Positions 1-8,500 of a stretch of DNA of 64,000 nt are shown one piece after another. Each line of letters begins with the position of its first letter. Position 1 is the stretch's first letter. The position numbers and the translations under genes are program-made. The notes below the pieces were generated by a model that saw only the letters and a program-made list of their open reading frames with translations, made no database searches and was not told the DNA's origin. This DNA comes from Sandaracinaceae bacterium (lineage in GTDB: Bacteria; Myxococcota_A; Polyangia; Polyangiales; JADJQN01): assembly GCA_016712745.1 (NCBI GenBank), contig JADJQN010000004.1, positions 496,001 through 560,000 of the forward strand, in the 5' to 3' direction.

Positions 1-1
1 C

Positions 2-754
2 CGACCAGCTACGCTCGCAGCGGGCGGAGTGCAGACAGCCGATGTCACCCTTTCGGGAAGCGCGATCGAGGGGCCCGGCGTACCGGGACCGCGAACCGTC
101 GCGTTTGATCAAAGCGGTAACGCGTGGGTTGCAAACGTCGCGGGAAATTCAGTCTCGCGTTTCGATGTCGCGAGTCTGCGTAGAAGCGGCGAACCGAACG
201 CGAGTATTGTGATAACCGGGGACGCGATCGATGGTCCATCCGCGATCGCTTTCGACCGCGAAGGGAATATTTGGATCGCGAACGCAGACGGGCGCGTCGT
301 TGAATATTTGGCGGCGCGGTTGAATGCGGACATCACCACTGCACCGGATGGTGAGCTGCAGGGGCAAACAGGACCGAGCGTGGTGAACGATCTGTCGAAT
401 CCCCAAGCGCTGGCTTTCGACGCCGATGACAATCTTTGGGTCGCCTACTTCAGCTTTAATATCATCGCCCGCTACACGACGGCCGAGCGCGCGATGAACG
501 GCCCGATCCGCCCGGCCGTGCAGCTCGTTCTGCCGGTCGATGTCTTGCTCGAATCGATTGCATTCGATGACGCAGGTGGCCTTTGGTTCACGAGCGCGGC
601 CGGTAAAGTCGCGCGTCTCGAGAGCGCAGCACTCTCTGCAGATGGCCCATCGTCCGCCAGCACGATTCTTACCGTCGCTTCGCTGGGGTACGCGTCGGGC
701 ATCGCGTTCAATCCGCCCTCAGCCGGATTGCCGATAGCGTTTGCAGAGTTCTAA
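2..754 (+). CDS. NHL/SMP-30-like beta-propeller protein, C-terminal part (truncated by window edge)
   Basis: The frame is open to the window edge, so this is the 3' part of a longer gene; the first possible start inside the window is a GTG at 29. The protein shows repeated blocks of about 50 residues ending in motifs such as AFDQSGNAWVAN, AFDREGNIWIAN, AFDADDNLWVAY and AFDDAGGLWFTS. These are typical blades of NHL/SMP-30-type propellers, which are usually secreted in this phylum. Four or five blades are visible. The signal peptide, if any, lies outside the window. The gene converges on the cupredoxin lipoprotein gene with a 29-nt gap. The substrate or partner cannot be told. Confidence 0.7.
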   Translation, partial: RPATLAAGGVQTADVTLSGSAIEGPGVPGPRTVAFDQSGNAWVANVAGNSVSRFDVASLRRSGEPNASIVITGDAIDGPSAIAFDREGNIWIANADGRVVEYLAARLNADITTAPDGELQGQTGPSVVNDLSNPQALAFDADDNLWVAYFSFNIIARYTTAERAMNGPIRPAVQLVLPVDVLLESIAFDDAGGLWFTSAAGKVARLESAALSADGPSSASTILTVASLGYASGIAFNPPSAGLPIAFAEF

Positions 755-783
755 GAAGAAATAACCCGTTCGGACCGCGTCGG

Positions 784-1326
784 CTAAGGCGTTGGGTTAC
801 TTACAACTACGCTGCCGCGCATTGATGTGTGGATTGCGCAGTAGAACGGATAGCTGCCTGCCGTGTTGAAGCGCAGGCAAAGCGTGCCGTTCGCAGGAAG
901 CGTTTCGTTGAAGATGCCGTCCATCATGGGTTCCAGCATTTCCGGATTGATGGATGTGACGGTGTGCGTGAACGCGTCCAGATTGGTGAATCGCACCACG
1001 GCGCCGGTCGTGACCGTTACGACGTTCGGCGAAAAGCCACCGCTCGCACTCGCCTGCACCGCGGTGGGACGTGTCTCTATTGCGTCGCAGGCTACCACCG
1101 ACACTGGTTCTAGTTCGGAGCCCCCATCAGCGCTCGCGCCGTCCGCTGCGGAACCATCCGCCGCGATTACTCCCTCGTCCTCGGCCGCCGCGCCATCCGT
1201 ACCCACGCCCAGGTCTGTGGCGACGCCCGCGTCGCCTGCACGCGGATTGCTGCGGGGATGACCACAGCCAAGGGCGAACACCAATGCAAGCACGGCACAT
1301 CGCATTAAAGAGCGTGGCAGGGTCAT
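784..1326 (-). CDS. Cupredoxin-domain lipoprotein (plastocyanin-like)
   Basis: The 180-aa product begins with a lipoprotein signal (lipobox ALGC, Cys21), followed by an Asp/Gly/Ala-rich linker to about residue 75. The C-terminal 100 residues form a small blue-copper-like domain: GGFSPNVVTVTTGAVVRFTN, then FTHTV (His ligand), and near the end FYCAIHTSM with the Cys-x2-His-x2-Met spacing of a type I copper site. All four ligands are therefore present. It probably sits in the periplasm or on the outer membrane and carries electrons or binds copper. It is divergent from the next lipoprotein gene, with about 128 nt between starts. The redox partner is unknown. Confidence 0.8.
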   Translation of the reverse strand: MTLPRSLMRCAVLALVFALGCGHPRSNPRAGDAGVATDLGVGTDGAAAEDEGVIAADGSAADGASADGGSELEPVSVVACDAIETRPTAVQASASGGFSPNVVTVTTGAVVRFTNLDAFTHTVTSINPEMLEPMMDGIFNETLPANGTLCLRFNTAGSYPFYCAIHTSMRGSVVVSNPTP

Positions 1327-1454
1327 AAAGAGATCTTAGCGACAGCGCCTGCGGCGACAAAGAAAGTTGATGCCTTTACGGGGCCGTTTAACAGAACATT
1401 TAACCGTGCCCGGTTCGTGCCAGCGCGCTGTTGATATGCGACGCTAACGAGGCG

Positions 1455-2141
1455 ATGACACAGACCCACCCAAACTGCTCGAGCGTTCTCGTTGGTCTCA
1501 TTTTTGCCGCGGCACTCGTTGCCGGAACAGTTGCGTGCGGCGCGCGCCGCGCAGCCTCATGCACGCCAGGCACAAACGTCGCCTGCATGTGCACCAACGG
1601 CGCGGGCGGGACACAGCGTTGCGGCGACGATGGCGCCTACGGCGTCTGCGAATGCGCAAGCGTGGGGCCGGACATGGGAGGGGCAGACTTGGGGCCTGCG
1701 ACAGATTCTGGCGTCCCACGCGACCTGGGCATTGCGACAGATCTGGGCAGCGCCATCGACATGGGCGTTGCGCGCGACCTGGGTCCTGGTGGCGATTCGG
1801 GCTCGATGCACTGCCTCCTCGCGTCCACCTGCAACGACAACGATATGTGCACGACCGACGATTGCGTCAGCGGTAGCTGCGTCAACACCCCAATTCCAGA
1901 GTCAACGTGCGACGATCACGACGTTTGCACCGACGACGGCTGTGCACCCCGAGCTGGTTGCACGCATCTGTTTAACACCGCGCCGTGCAGCGACGGTCTC
2001 TATTGCACCAGTAGCGATTACTGTGCGGACGGTGAGTGCGCGGGTGAGTCACGCGCTGTTTGCCCAAGCGGATGCGTATGCAACGAGGCTGAGGACATCT
2101 GCGAGGCCGTGCGTCCCGACGTGATCTGCCCCGTGCTATGA
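1455..2141 (+). CDS. Cysteine-rich lipoprotein
   Basis: The ATG at 1455 is chosen because it opens directly into a signal peptide with the lipobox GTVAC (Cys28); an in-frame ATG at 1431 would add eight non-signal-like residues. After the lipidated Cys comes a short Cys motif, then an Asp-Leu-Gly/Asp-Met-Gly repeat linker (about residues 75-115), then a Cys-rich tail with recurring CDDHDVCTDDGC-type units. Such CxDxDxCTxDxC repeats are common in secreted myxobacterial proteins and are presumably disulphide-bonded. No catalytic motif is seen. It is divergent from the cupredoxin gene. Confidence 0.7.
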   Translation: MTQTHPNCSSVLVGLIFAAALVAGTVACGARRAASCTPGTNVACMCTNGAGGTQRCGDDGAYGVCECASVGPDMGGADLGPATDSGVPRDLGIATDLGSAIDMGVARDLGPGGDSGSMHCLLASTCNDNDMCTTDDCVSGSCVNTPIPESTCDDHDVCTDDGCAPRAGCTHLFNTAPCSDGLYCTSSDYCADGECAGESRAVCPSGCVCNEAEDICEAVRPDVICPVL

Positions 2142-2178
2142 CGGAAGTGATCCGCCTACGCACTTCCGTGCCACAAGG

Positions 2179-3096
2179 CTATAGACTGCGGCATGCGAAC
2201 GCTTCCAACAGGAGGCCCACTCGAACTCCGTTCTCTGAAACAATGACGTCTTCGCCGCCAGCCATCCGCGCAATGCTCGCCAAGATTGCGCTGCCAGCCA
2301 CGATGACATCCGCGCGGTCGCGGTGAAGACTCGGCAGGGCGCGACGCTCGGCGAGTGACATCTGCCCGAGACGTGAGGCTACTTCTCGAATCGACTCGCT
2401 CGACAAGCGCACCAGGTGGGTACGCGCAACGTCGGCTGTGTCGTAGCCGAGTGCGATGAGAGCGACGCTCGTGGCGGTGCCAGCGAGCGCGACAAGTGGC
2501 GGCGTGAGCGTAGTGGCGGATTGTCGAAGGGCTCCCTCGATCGCGGCATGAAGCGCGTCGAGCTCCTCCTTCGACGGAGGGTCGCTTCGCAGGTGACGCT
2601 CAAACAGGCGAACCGATCCGATGTCGAGGCTCGCGGCATCGCGGATCACGCCATTTTCGACGCGAATAATTTCGGTGCTGCCTCCGCCAATGTCGACGAT
2701 GCACGCGTTTGTGAGATCGAGATCGTAGAGTGCGCCACGGCAAGTGAGGTCCGCTTCGCGTGCGCCGTCGATTATCTCGATGGGCGCGCCTAGGATCTGC
2801 TGCGCGTCGAGGGTGAAATCCTGCGCGTTTGTGGCGTCGCGTAGTGCGCTGGTTCCGACGGCAACAATACGTGCATTGTGTGCGGCTGCATCGCTCGCGC
2901 AGTCGCGTAGTGTGGCGAGTGCGCGTTCGATGCCCGACGGCGTAAGCCGTTTCGTCCGATCAACGCCGCGGCCAAGTCCGGTGATGACGTTGCGATCGAG
3001 CAGCGTCCTAAGTGTTTTGCGATCTGCGCTTTCCGCGATCCGCATCTGCACCGCGTTGGTGCCGATGTCGATCGCGGCTACGCGCGTAGGGATCAA
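2179..3096 (-). CDS. ppx: Ppx/GppA family phosphatase (exopolyphosphatase-like)
   Basis: The 305-aa protein has the ASKHA-fold signatures of the Ppx/GppA family: N-terminal AIDIGTNAVQMRIAE (phosphate 1 loop), GAREADLTCRGAL around residue 125, the phosphate 2 motif IVDIGGGSTEI near residue 145, and GTATS plus RADVIVAGSAIL towards the C-terminus. The length matches short single-module members, which hydrolyse polyphosphate or (p)ppGpp; the sequence alone does not separate these activities. Its ATG overlaps the stop of the upstream OmpA-like gene by 4 nt (ATGA), so the two are probably translated together. Confidence 0.85.
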   Translation of the reverse strand: MIPTRVAAIDIGTNAVQMRIAESADRKTLRTLLDRNVITGLGRGVDRTKRLTPSGIERALATLRDCASDAAAHNARIVAVGTSALRDATNAQDFTLDAQQILGAPIEIIDGAREADLTCRGALYDLDLTNACIVDIGGGSTEIIRVENGVIRDAASLDIGSVRLFERHLRSDPPSKEELDALHAAIEGALRQSATTLTPPLVALAGTATSVALIALGYDTADVARTHLVRLSSESIREVASRLGQMSLAERRALPSLHRDRADVIVAGSAILASIARMAGGEDVIVSENGVRVGLLLEAFACRSL

Positions 3097-3998
3097 TGGG
3101 CGGAAGCGGGAGCCTGCGCGGGAGTCGGCGCGGGAGTCGGCGCGGGAGCCTGCGCGGGGGGCGCTGCCGGCGTGTTCGTACTCGTCTCGAGCGATGAAAG
3201 ATCGGGAAGCTCATCGAGGTTTGGCATGAGCACGATTTCAATGCGGCGGTTCTGTGCGCGGCCTTCGGGCGTGTCGTTGGAAGCGACCGGTGCCGATTCC
3301 GCGTGCCCTGCTGCCGAGACGCGCGTTGAATCAATTCCGTGCTCAACGAGGAAGCGGGTGACGTTCACTGCGCGCGTCGTGGAAAGCTCCCAGTTCGACG
3401 GGAAGCGGCGACTATGAATCGGAACGTTGTCGGTGTGACCCGCGATCTGGAATTCGCGGCCGGGGATCGTTGCAAGCACTTGCGCGATTTCGCTGAGCGC
3501 CGTTTCGCCTTCCGCTTTCAAGGTCGCTTCGCCTGAATCGAAGAGGGTGTTTTCTTGAAGTTCGACGACCATTCGGTTGCGCGCAATGCGCACGCGCAAG
3601 CGGCCCGATGCGATCATCGCGCGGAAACGCTCGAGCATTCCGCGGAAAGTCTCGAGGCGCGCCTGCGCCTGACGCTCGCGTGCGCGCAATTCCTCGAGCG
3701 CGCGCGTGGTCTCATCGAGGGAGTCTTGAAGATTTCCTCGCTCGGTCTGCAGCGCGCTGACGTTTTCGCCGAGAGCTTGCAGACGGGCGACCATCGCGCG
3801 GTTCTGGGCGGTAATCTGATTCAGCTGAGCATCGACCGTTTCGCGCTGGTGCTGGGCGTCGCGCAGCTGGCCTTCGAGCTCGGAAACCCTGTGTTCTGCG
3901 GCGATTTGCTCGTCAGAAGGGCCACAACCTGCGGAAATAAGCCCGCTCGAACCGAGCAACGTGAGAACCAAGATCCCCTGCTTCATCGTCTGCCTCAT
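3093..3998 (-). CDS. OmpA-family peptidoglycan-binding lipoprotein
   Basis: The start at 3998 is chosen because GGAGG lies 8 nt upstream and it opens a lipoprotein signal (ISAGC); a longer frame to 4064 lacks this. Residues about 25-130 are a predicted coiled coil (LEGQLRDAQHQ, LQALGENVSALQTERGNLQ). The OmpA/MotB domain follows: LFDSGEATLK, then FQIAGHTDNVPI, NWELSTTRAVNVTRFL and NRRIEIVLMP. In this family the domain binds the diaminopimelate of peptidoglycan, so this looks like an outer-membrane-anchored cell-wall tether. The C-terminus is a Pro/Ala/Thr/Gln tail encoded by 12-bp tandem repeats (about 3106-3158), a likely length-variable end. It is coupled to ppx. Confidence 0.85.
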   Translation of the reverse strand: MRQTMKQGILVLTLLGSSGLISAGCGPSDEQIAAEHRVSELEGQLRDAQHQRETVDAQLNQITAQNRAMVARLQALGENVSALQTERGNLQDSLDETTRALEELRARERQAQARLETFRGMLERFRAMIASGRLRVRIARNRMVVELQENTLFDSGEATLKAEGETALSEIAQVLATIPGREFQIAGHTDNVPIHSRRFPSNWELSTTRAVNVTRFLVEHGIDSTRVSAAGHAESAPVASNDTPEGRAQNRRIEIVLMPNLDELPDLSSLETSTNTPAAPPAQAPAPTPAPTPAQAPASAH

Positions 3999-4219
3999 GA
4001 GCCTGACCTCCACGGTGTTGGAACGAACGACGGCCACCCTAGGCTTGCCCAAGATCCGTGTCAACGACGGTCGAGATCTGCCAGATCTAGTTTCTCAACC
4101 CTTTCATACACATTCATCACCATATCTTTTTCCCCTATAATTTCATGGGATTTTGATTATAGCGAGTCACTATCTATTCAAATACGAATAAGTTAGGTAT
4201 AAATTATAGGCGTTAGAGC

Positions 4220-4248
4220 TTGACAGGGTAGTGACGTGACAATACGGT
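4220..4248 (+). promoter_or_regulatory. Candidate promoter for the histone H1-like gene
   Basis: A perfect TTGACA (4220-4225) is followed after 17 nt by TACGGT (4243-4248), which matches the -10 consensus only in part. It lies about 36 nt before the ATG at 4284. Upstream, about 4085-4210 is an unusually AT-rich stretch in GC-rich DNA and could act as an UP element; it also contains TATAAA at 4198-4203, a possible alternative -10. Confidence 0.45.
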
Positions 4249-4283
4249 ACACCTCGTTCAAGACCCAACCATTGGAGGTCATC

Positions 4284-4568
4284 ATGGCTAAGGCAAAGAA
4301 GGCAAAGAAGGCTAAGAAGGCAGCACCGGCGAAGAAGACGGCCAAGAAGGCCACGAAGAAGAAGGCCAAGAAGGCCACGAAGAAGAAGGCTGCTAAGAAG
4401 GGTGCCATAGGCCGCGCCGCCAAGACTGGTGCCAAAAGCACCAAGAAGGCGGCGTCCAAGAAGAAGGGTGCCAAGAAGGCAGCTAAGAAGAAGGGTGCGA
4501 AAGCATCCTCAGCTGCTCTCGGAGGCATGGCATTCCCAGCTCCCACCGACATGCTCGGCGGTAACTGA
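4284..4568 (+). CDS. Lysine-rich histone H1-like DNA-binding protein
   Basis: The ATG at 4284 has GGAGG 6-10 nt upstream and starts MAKAKKAKKAKK; an in-frame ATG at 4236 lacks such a site and gives a non-basic leader. The 94-aa product consists almost entirely of Lys/Ala repeats (KKAKKA, KKATKKKAKK, AAKKKGAK) and ends in a short uncharged tail, GMAFPAPTDMLGGN. This resembles the C-terminal domain of histone H1 and bacterial H1-like proteins, which bind DNA non-specifically and can compact the nucleoid. The gene stands alone between an AT-rich promoter region and a strong terminator. AAG codons dominate, so the DNA itself is repetitive. Confidence 0.8.
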   Translation: MAKAKKAKKAKKAAPAKKTAKKATKKKAKKATKKKAAKKGAIGRAAKTGAKSTKKAASKKKGAKKAAKKKGAKASSAALGGMAFPAPTDMLGGN

Positions 4569-4576
4569 AGAATCCC

Positions 4577-4735
4577 TTCTAGTCGCAGCAAATAAGCCGG
4601 CTGCGATCCGCGAGGTGAACAAAAACCTCGCGGGAAGAAAAGAGAAGGGGATCTCCGGATCCCTAACTCGCCCGGGGCTCTCGATTTAGCGAGCGTCGGG
4701 GTAAGTGAGTGAAAGCTTCCTTACCAAAGAGATGA
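4577..4735 (+). other. Multi-hairpin 3' region or candidate small RNA
   Basis: Between the histone-like stop and its terminator lie about 160 nt with no credible gene but several perfect hairpins: 4583-4589 pairs with 4600-4606 (7 bp), 4608-4616 with 4625-4633 (9 bp, A-rich loop), 4648-4653 with 4658-4663 (6 bp, TCCG loop), 4680-4683 with 4690-4693 (4 bp), and 4701-4705 with 4720-4724 (5 bp). This density, ending in a strong terminator, suggests a structured 3' UTR or a processed small RNA. No known RNA family was recognised. Confidence 0.4.
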
Positions 4736-4737
4736 TC

Positions 4738-4780
4738 AATGGCCCTGGTGGGTTCTCCCACCAGGGCCATTGTTTTTTTT
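4738..4780 (+). terminator. Strong intrinsic terminator
   Basis: A perfect 15-bp stem (4738-4752 with 4757-4771) encloses a TTCT loop and is followed, after one G, by eight T residues (4773-4780). It would end the histone-like transcript and everything up to it. Confidence 0.93.
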
Positions 4781-4814
4781 AATCTGCGTCCGTCGCGGAT
4801 TGGGCGATTCGCGG

Positions 4815-5100
4815 AAAAGGGGACGTTCCCCTTTTCGTGGTGTGCGTCGCGAGAGGGGACGTTCCCCTTTTCGTGGTGTGCGTCGCGAGAGGGGACGTTC
4901 CTCAATCCCTGCGGCAGGTGGAAAAGGGGACGTTCCCTTTTTCGTGGTGTGCGTCGCGGAAAAGGGGAACGTCCCCTTTTTCATTTCCTGCGGCAGGAAA
5001 TGCGTCGCGAGGGGGGACGTTCCTCATTTCCTGCGGCAGGAAATGCGTCGCGAGGGGGGACGTTCCTCATTTCCTGCGGCAGGAAATGAGGAACGTCCCC
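4815..5100. repeat. Cluster of GGGGACGTTCC palindromic repeats (REP/BIME-like)
   Basis: About eight copies of a core reading GGGGACGTTCC or its complement are packed into under 300 bp. Most copies are joined by the spacer CGTGGTGTGCGTCGCGA or by CGTCGCGA. Three perfect 21-bp copies of the palindrome CATTTCCTGC-G-GCAGGAAATG lie at 4982-5002, 5025-5045 and 5068-5088. Copies occur in both orientations (inverted at 4960-4981 and 5089-5100). The organisation resembles REP/BIME elements mobilised by RAYT transposases, but no transposase gene is in the window. It lies between a terminator and the DUF3224 gene. It does not have the regular repeat-spacer pattern of a CRISPR array. Confidence 0.75.
5056..5100. 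repeat. Perfect 45-bp palindrome at the right end of the repeat cluster
   Basis: The left arm 5056-5077 and right arm 5079-5100 are perfect 22-bp inverted copies around a single central G at 5078. It combines an outer GGGGACGTTCCT arm with the inner 21-bp palindrome. It ends 10 nt before the DUF3224 start codon, so it could fold in the leader or act as a boundary hairpin. Confidence 0.85.
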
Positions 5101-5110
5101 ATAATGCGGG

Positions 5111-5506
5111 ATGACGATGCGCGCGAAGGGAACGTTTGAGGTGAAGATGAGTCCGGAGCCGCCTTACGATACGGCGGATGGGGTTTCCCTGGGGCGCATC
5201 GCGATCGAGAAGGTCTTTGTTGGCGAGCTTGAGGCGACCAGCACGGTGAACATGATCTCGGCTCGCTCGGCAGCGGTGCCGAACTCGGCGGGCTACGTGG
5301 CGATCGAGCGCGTGCGCGGATCGCTTGCTGGACGTGCCGGTAGTTTTGTTTTGCAGCACAGCGGGACGATGACGCGTGGGGTGCCGACGCTTGCGCTGAC
5401 AGTGGTGCCCGATTCGGGTACCGGCGAGCTTGCGACGCTGTCGGGGAAAATGGCGATCGACATCATCGACGGAAAACATTTCTATACGTTCGAGTACGAA
5501 CTTTAG
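5111..5506 (+). CDS. DUF3224 domain-containing protein
   Basis: The 131-aa protein matches the DUF3224 pattern by eye: an N-terminal GTFEVKMSPEPPYD strand, LGRIAIEKVFVGELEATS, then YVAIERVRGSLAGRAGSFVLQHSGTM and a C-terminal FYTFEYEL. This is a small allene-oxide-cyclase-like beta-barrel family without an established reaction. The start is ATG at 5111 or ATG at 5117; neither has a clear ribosome-binding site, and the palindromic repeat ends 10 nt upstream. There is no signal peptide, so it is probably cytoplasmic. Confidence 0.8.
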   Translation: MTMRAKGTFEVKMSPEPPYDTADGVSLGRIAIEKVFVGELEATSTVNMISARSAAVPNSAGYVAIERVRGSLAGRAGSFVLQHSGTMTRGVPTLALTVVPDSGTGELATLSGKMAIDIIDGKHFYTFEYEL

Positions 5507-5544
5507 CGCGAACGCCGCGCTGCGGCGCGCGGTCATTGCGCTGT

Positions 5545-8500
5545 TCAGAACGGGAAGCGCGCAACACCAACCCAGCCCCAGCCGGTGCCGGAGAAGATGT
5601 TGTTCGATTGCGTTGAGATCGCAACGTAGCGACCGTTTCCAGACATCGAATAGTTTGAGATTGGTTGGTTGAAGTTTTGGCCTGCAGGTCCGACGGAGAG
5701 TCGCGTCACCATATCGGACACGCGATCGTAGGCGAATACGTCCAGCGTCGAGCCGCTCGTATCTCCTGGCACGATGTTCGTCGCGGCGCTTAGGTAAGCA
5801 ATCCGCTGTCCATCGCTAGACATGAAGCAGCTCGCTACATAGTCGTCGAGCTGCCCATCCGTGCTCGTCTTTGAGATCCGCGTAGTGGTGTTGAGCATCG
5901 TGTCGCGAAGGAAAACGTCGGTCTTTCCGTTCGTGTCACCCGCGCTGAATTCCGTGCCTGCCGAAACGAACGCCACGTAGCGGCCGTCTGCACTGATGTC
6001 CGCCACCGAACCGCCGAGAGCGGATTGGGTGCCGGCGGTGGTCAAACTTACGCGCGTCGTCGTGTTGGCTTGTGTATCTCGCACGAAGACGTCCAGTGTG
6101 GCATTCGTGTCGCCAGCGACCAGGTTCGTCGACGCCGAAAGAAAGACGACAAAGCGTGCGTCCGGCGTCATCTGCGCGTTGTGAGAGGCCTGATTTCCAA
6201 CAACACCAGCCGTGCTCACCGAAACCAACGTCGTGACGTTCATTACGGTATCGCGTAAATAAACGTCACTGACCCCGTTGGTATCCGCGGGCACCATATT
6301 GGTGGCGGCGGTGGTGAACAGAACGAAGCGGCCGTCGGTCGAGACTGCGATTGTTTGCACGTGGTCGTTCGGCTCTCCACCCGTGCTCGTGACGCTGGCA
6401 CGAATCGTCACGTGCGTACTGAGGTGGCGGACGAAGCTGTCGTAGAAACCGTTGGTATCGGGCGTGTCCAGGTTGGTCGCGAGCGAGTTGAACGCCGCAT
6501 GCAAGCCATTGTCGCTGATGCATTGAGCTGACCAGGAATAGTTGTTTCCGGCCACGCCAGCGGTGTTTACGGACACAAGCGTGTGCGTCAGGGTCGCGCG
6601 GTCCATAACGTAAATGTCCGGTACCCCATTTGTATCTGCGGGATCCAGGCTAAGGAATGAAGGCGCCCAATACGCCATATAGCGCCCGTCCTCGGAGAGG
6701 GCGTTGGGCGTGATCGAGCCGGACGTGATCGTTCCGTTGGGATAGCGCGTGCCGCGGACGAAGCCGTCGTCGTCCATGTTGCTAAGTAGGAAGTCGGGCG
6801 GGTCGAAGGCTGCGTATCCAGGGTCGGCGCTCACGCCATTGCTCAGCACGACGTGATAGCTCTGATCGTCATCGATGATCGAATCGTCGACGCCGCTCAC
6901 GGTTACGCTTTGAGGCGTATTCCAATCGCCCGTCGTGAAGACGAGCGAAGAGGGCGCAACGCTCCCTTCCGAAGCGTCATCGCTTGCGAGCGGAATCGTG
7001 ACGGTTGCGCTTGGTTGCGACGCAAGGCGCACGGTGAAGGTCGAGCTGGCGCCGCCTTCCCACGTAAACACCGGGCCCGCAGTCGGGCTAAAAACCACGC
7101 CGGCGACGTCGTTGTCGGTATTGGACACGCTTACGTCAGCCGCTGCACGTCCCGAGTAAGTACCGTCTGCGCTCACCGCATTGCCTGTGACGATTGTGTA
7201 GACAGCGGTTCCATCCACGAAAGGGTCGTCCACGCCGGTGACGGTCACCGTCTGTGCAATGTTCCAGTTGCCCATCGTGAAGGTCACGCTCGATGGGCTC
7301 ACGGTCCCTTCGGTGACGTCGCTGCTCGTGAGAGAGATGGTCACGTCGGCAGACGGCATCGACACGAGCACCACGTTGAATGTCGCGGTCGCGCCTGCCT
7401 CGGTTGTCGTAAGGCCTGAGACGGGCGAGACTGAAATGCCGGGCATATTGTTGTCGAGGTTCGTGACACTCACATCGGTTACGGCAAGGCCGTTGTATGC
7501 GGAGTCAGCACTCACCAGAGCCCCGGTGATCACGTTGTAGGCGATGTCACCGTCAGCACTACCGTCGGGTTGGCCCGTGATCGTTACCAAATGCGGTGAG
7601 CTCCAATCACCCGTCGTGAACGTCAAGGTACCGGGCGAGGCGATTCCTTCGGTTGCATCGCTGCTTGCGATCGACACCGTGACGCTGGCGCTAGCCTGGG
7701 AAAGTAGCCTCATGGTGAAGGAAGCGGTGCCGCCGCTTTCGGTGGTGACAAGTCCCGTAGTCGGCGTCACCACAACGCCAACCGTGTCGTTGTCAGCATT
7801 TGTGACCATCACGTTTGCCGCATCGAAGCCGGCGTACAGCAGGTCCGTGCTCGTCGCCGGATCGGTGATCGCCGTGTTTAGAAAGTCGCCGTCAGCAATG
7901 GCGTCGTTGGTGGCGGTGACCGTGACCGTGCGCGGGGTCGCCCAATTGCTACTCGTAAACACCAAGCTCATCGGCGATATCGAACCTTGCGTGGTGTTGG
8001 CCATGCGCAGAGGGACAGTCACCGCGGCCGAAGGCTGACTACGTAGAACGACGCTGAATGCTGCAGTCGCGCCTCCTTCAACCGTGGTCAGTGCCGACGG
8101 GCTAACATCGATGCCGATCATATCGTTGTCGAGGTTGGTCAGCGTAACGTCGCTCGCGTTGAATGCGGCGTAGTTCGGATCCCCACTGACTGCTGCCGAC
8201 GTGATGACGTGATAGACACGTGCTCCATCGACGACGATGTCGTCTTCGCCGGTGACTGTAACGATCTGCGGTACGTTCCACGTGGCTGGCGTGAATGTGA
8301 GCCGCGCCTCGGAGATGGTGCCCTCTGCGGGAAGATCCGAGGCGATATCCACGATGACTGACGCGGTGGGAATCGAATTGAGAACAACGCTAAACGTCGC
8401 CGTGCCACCAAACTCGGTGGTCGTGAGGCCGCTGCTCGGCGTAACCGTGATGCCAGCCGTTTCGTCGTCAGTATTCGTGATGCTCACACTCTTGTCGGCG

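Noticed and set aside
4815..5100. CRISPR array
   Set aside because: The palindromic units are in both orientations, repeat lengths vary and there are no unique spacers of constant size.
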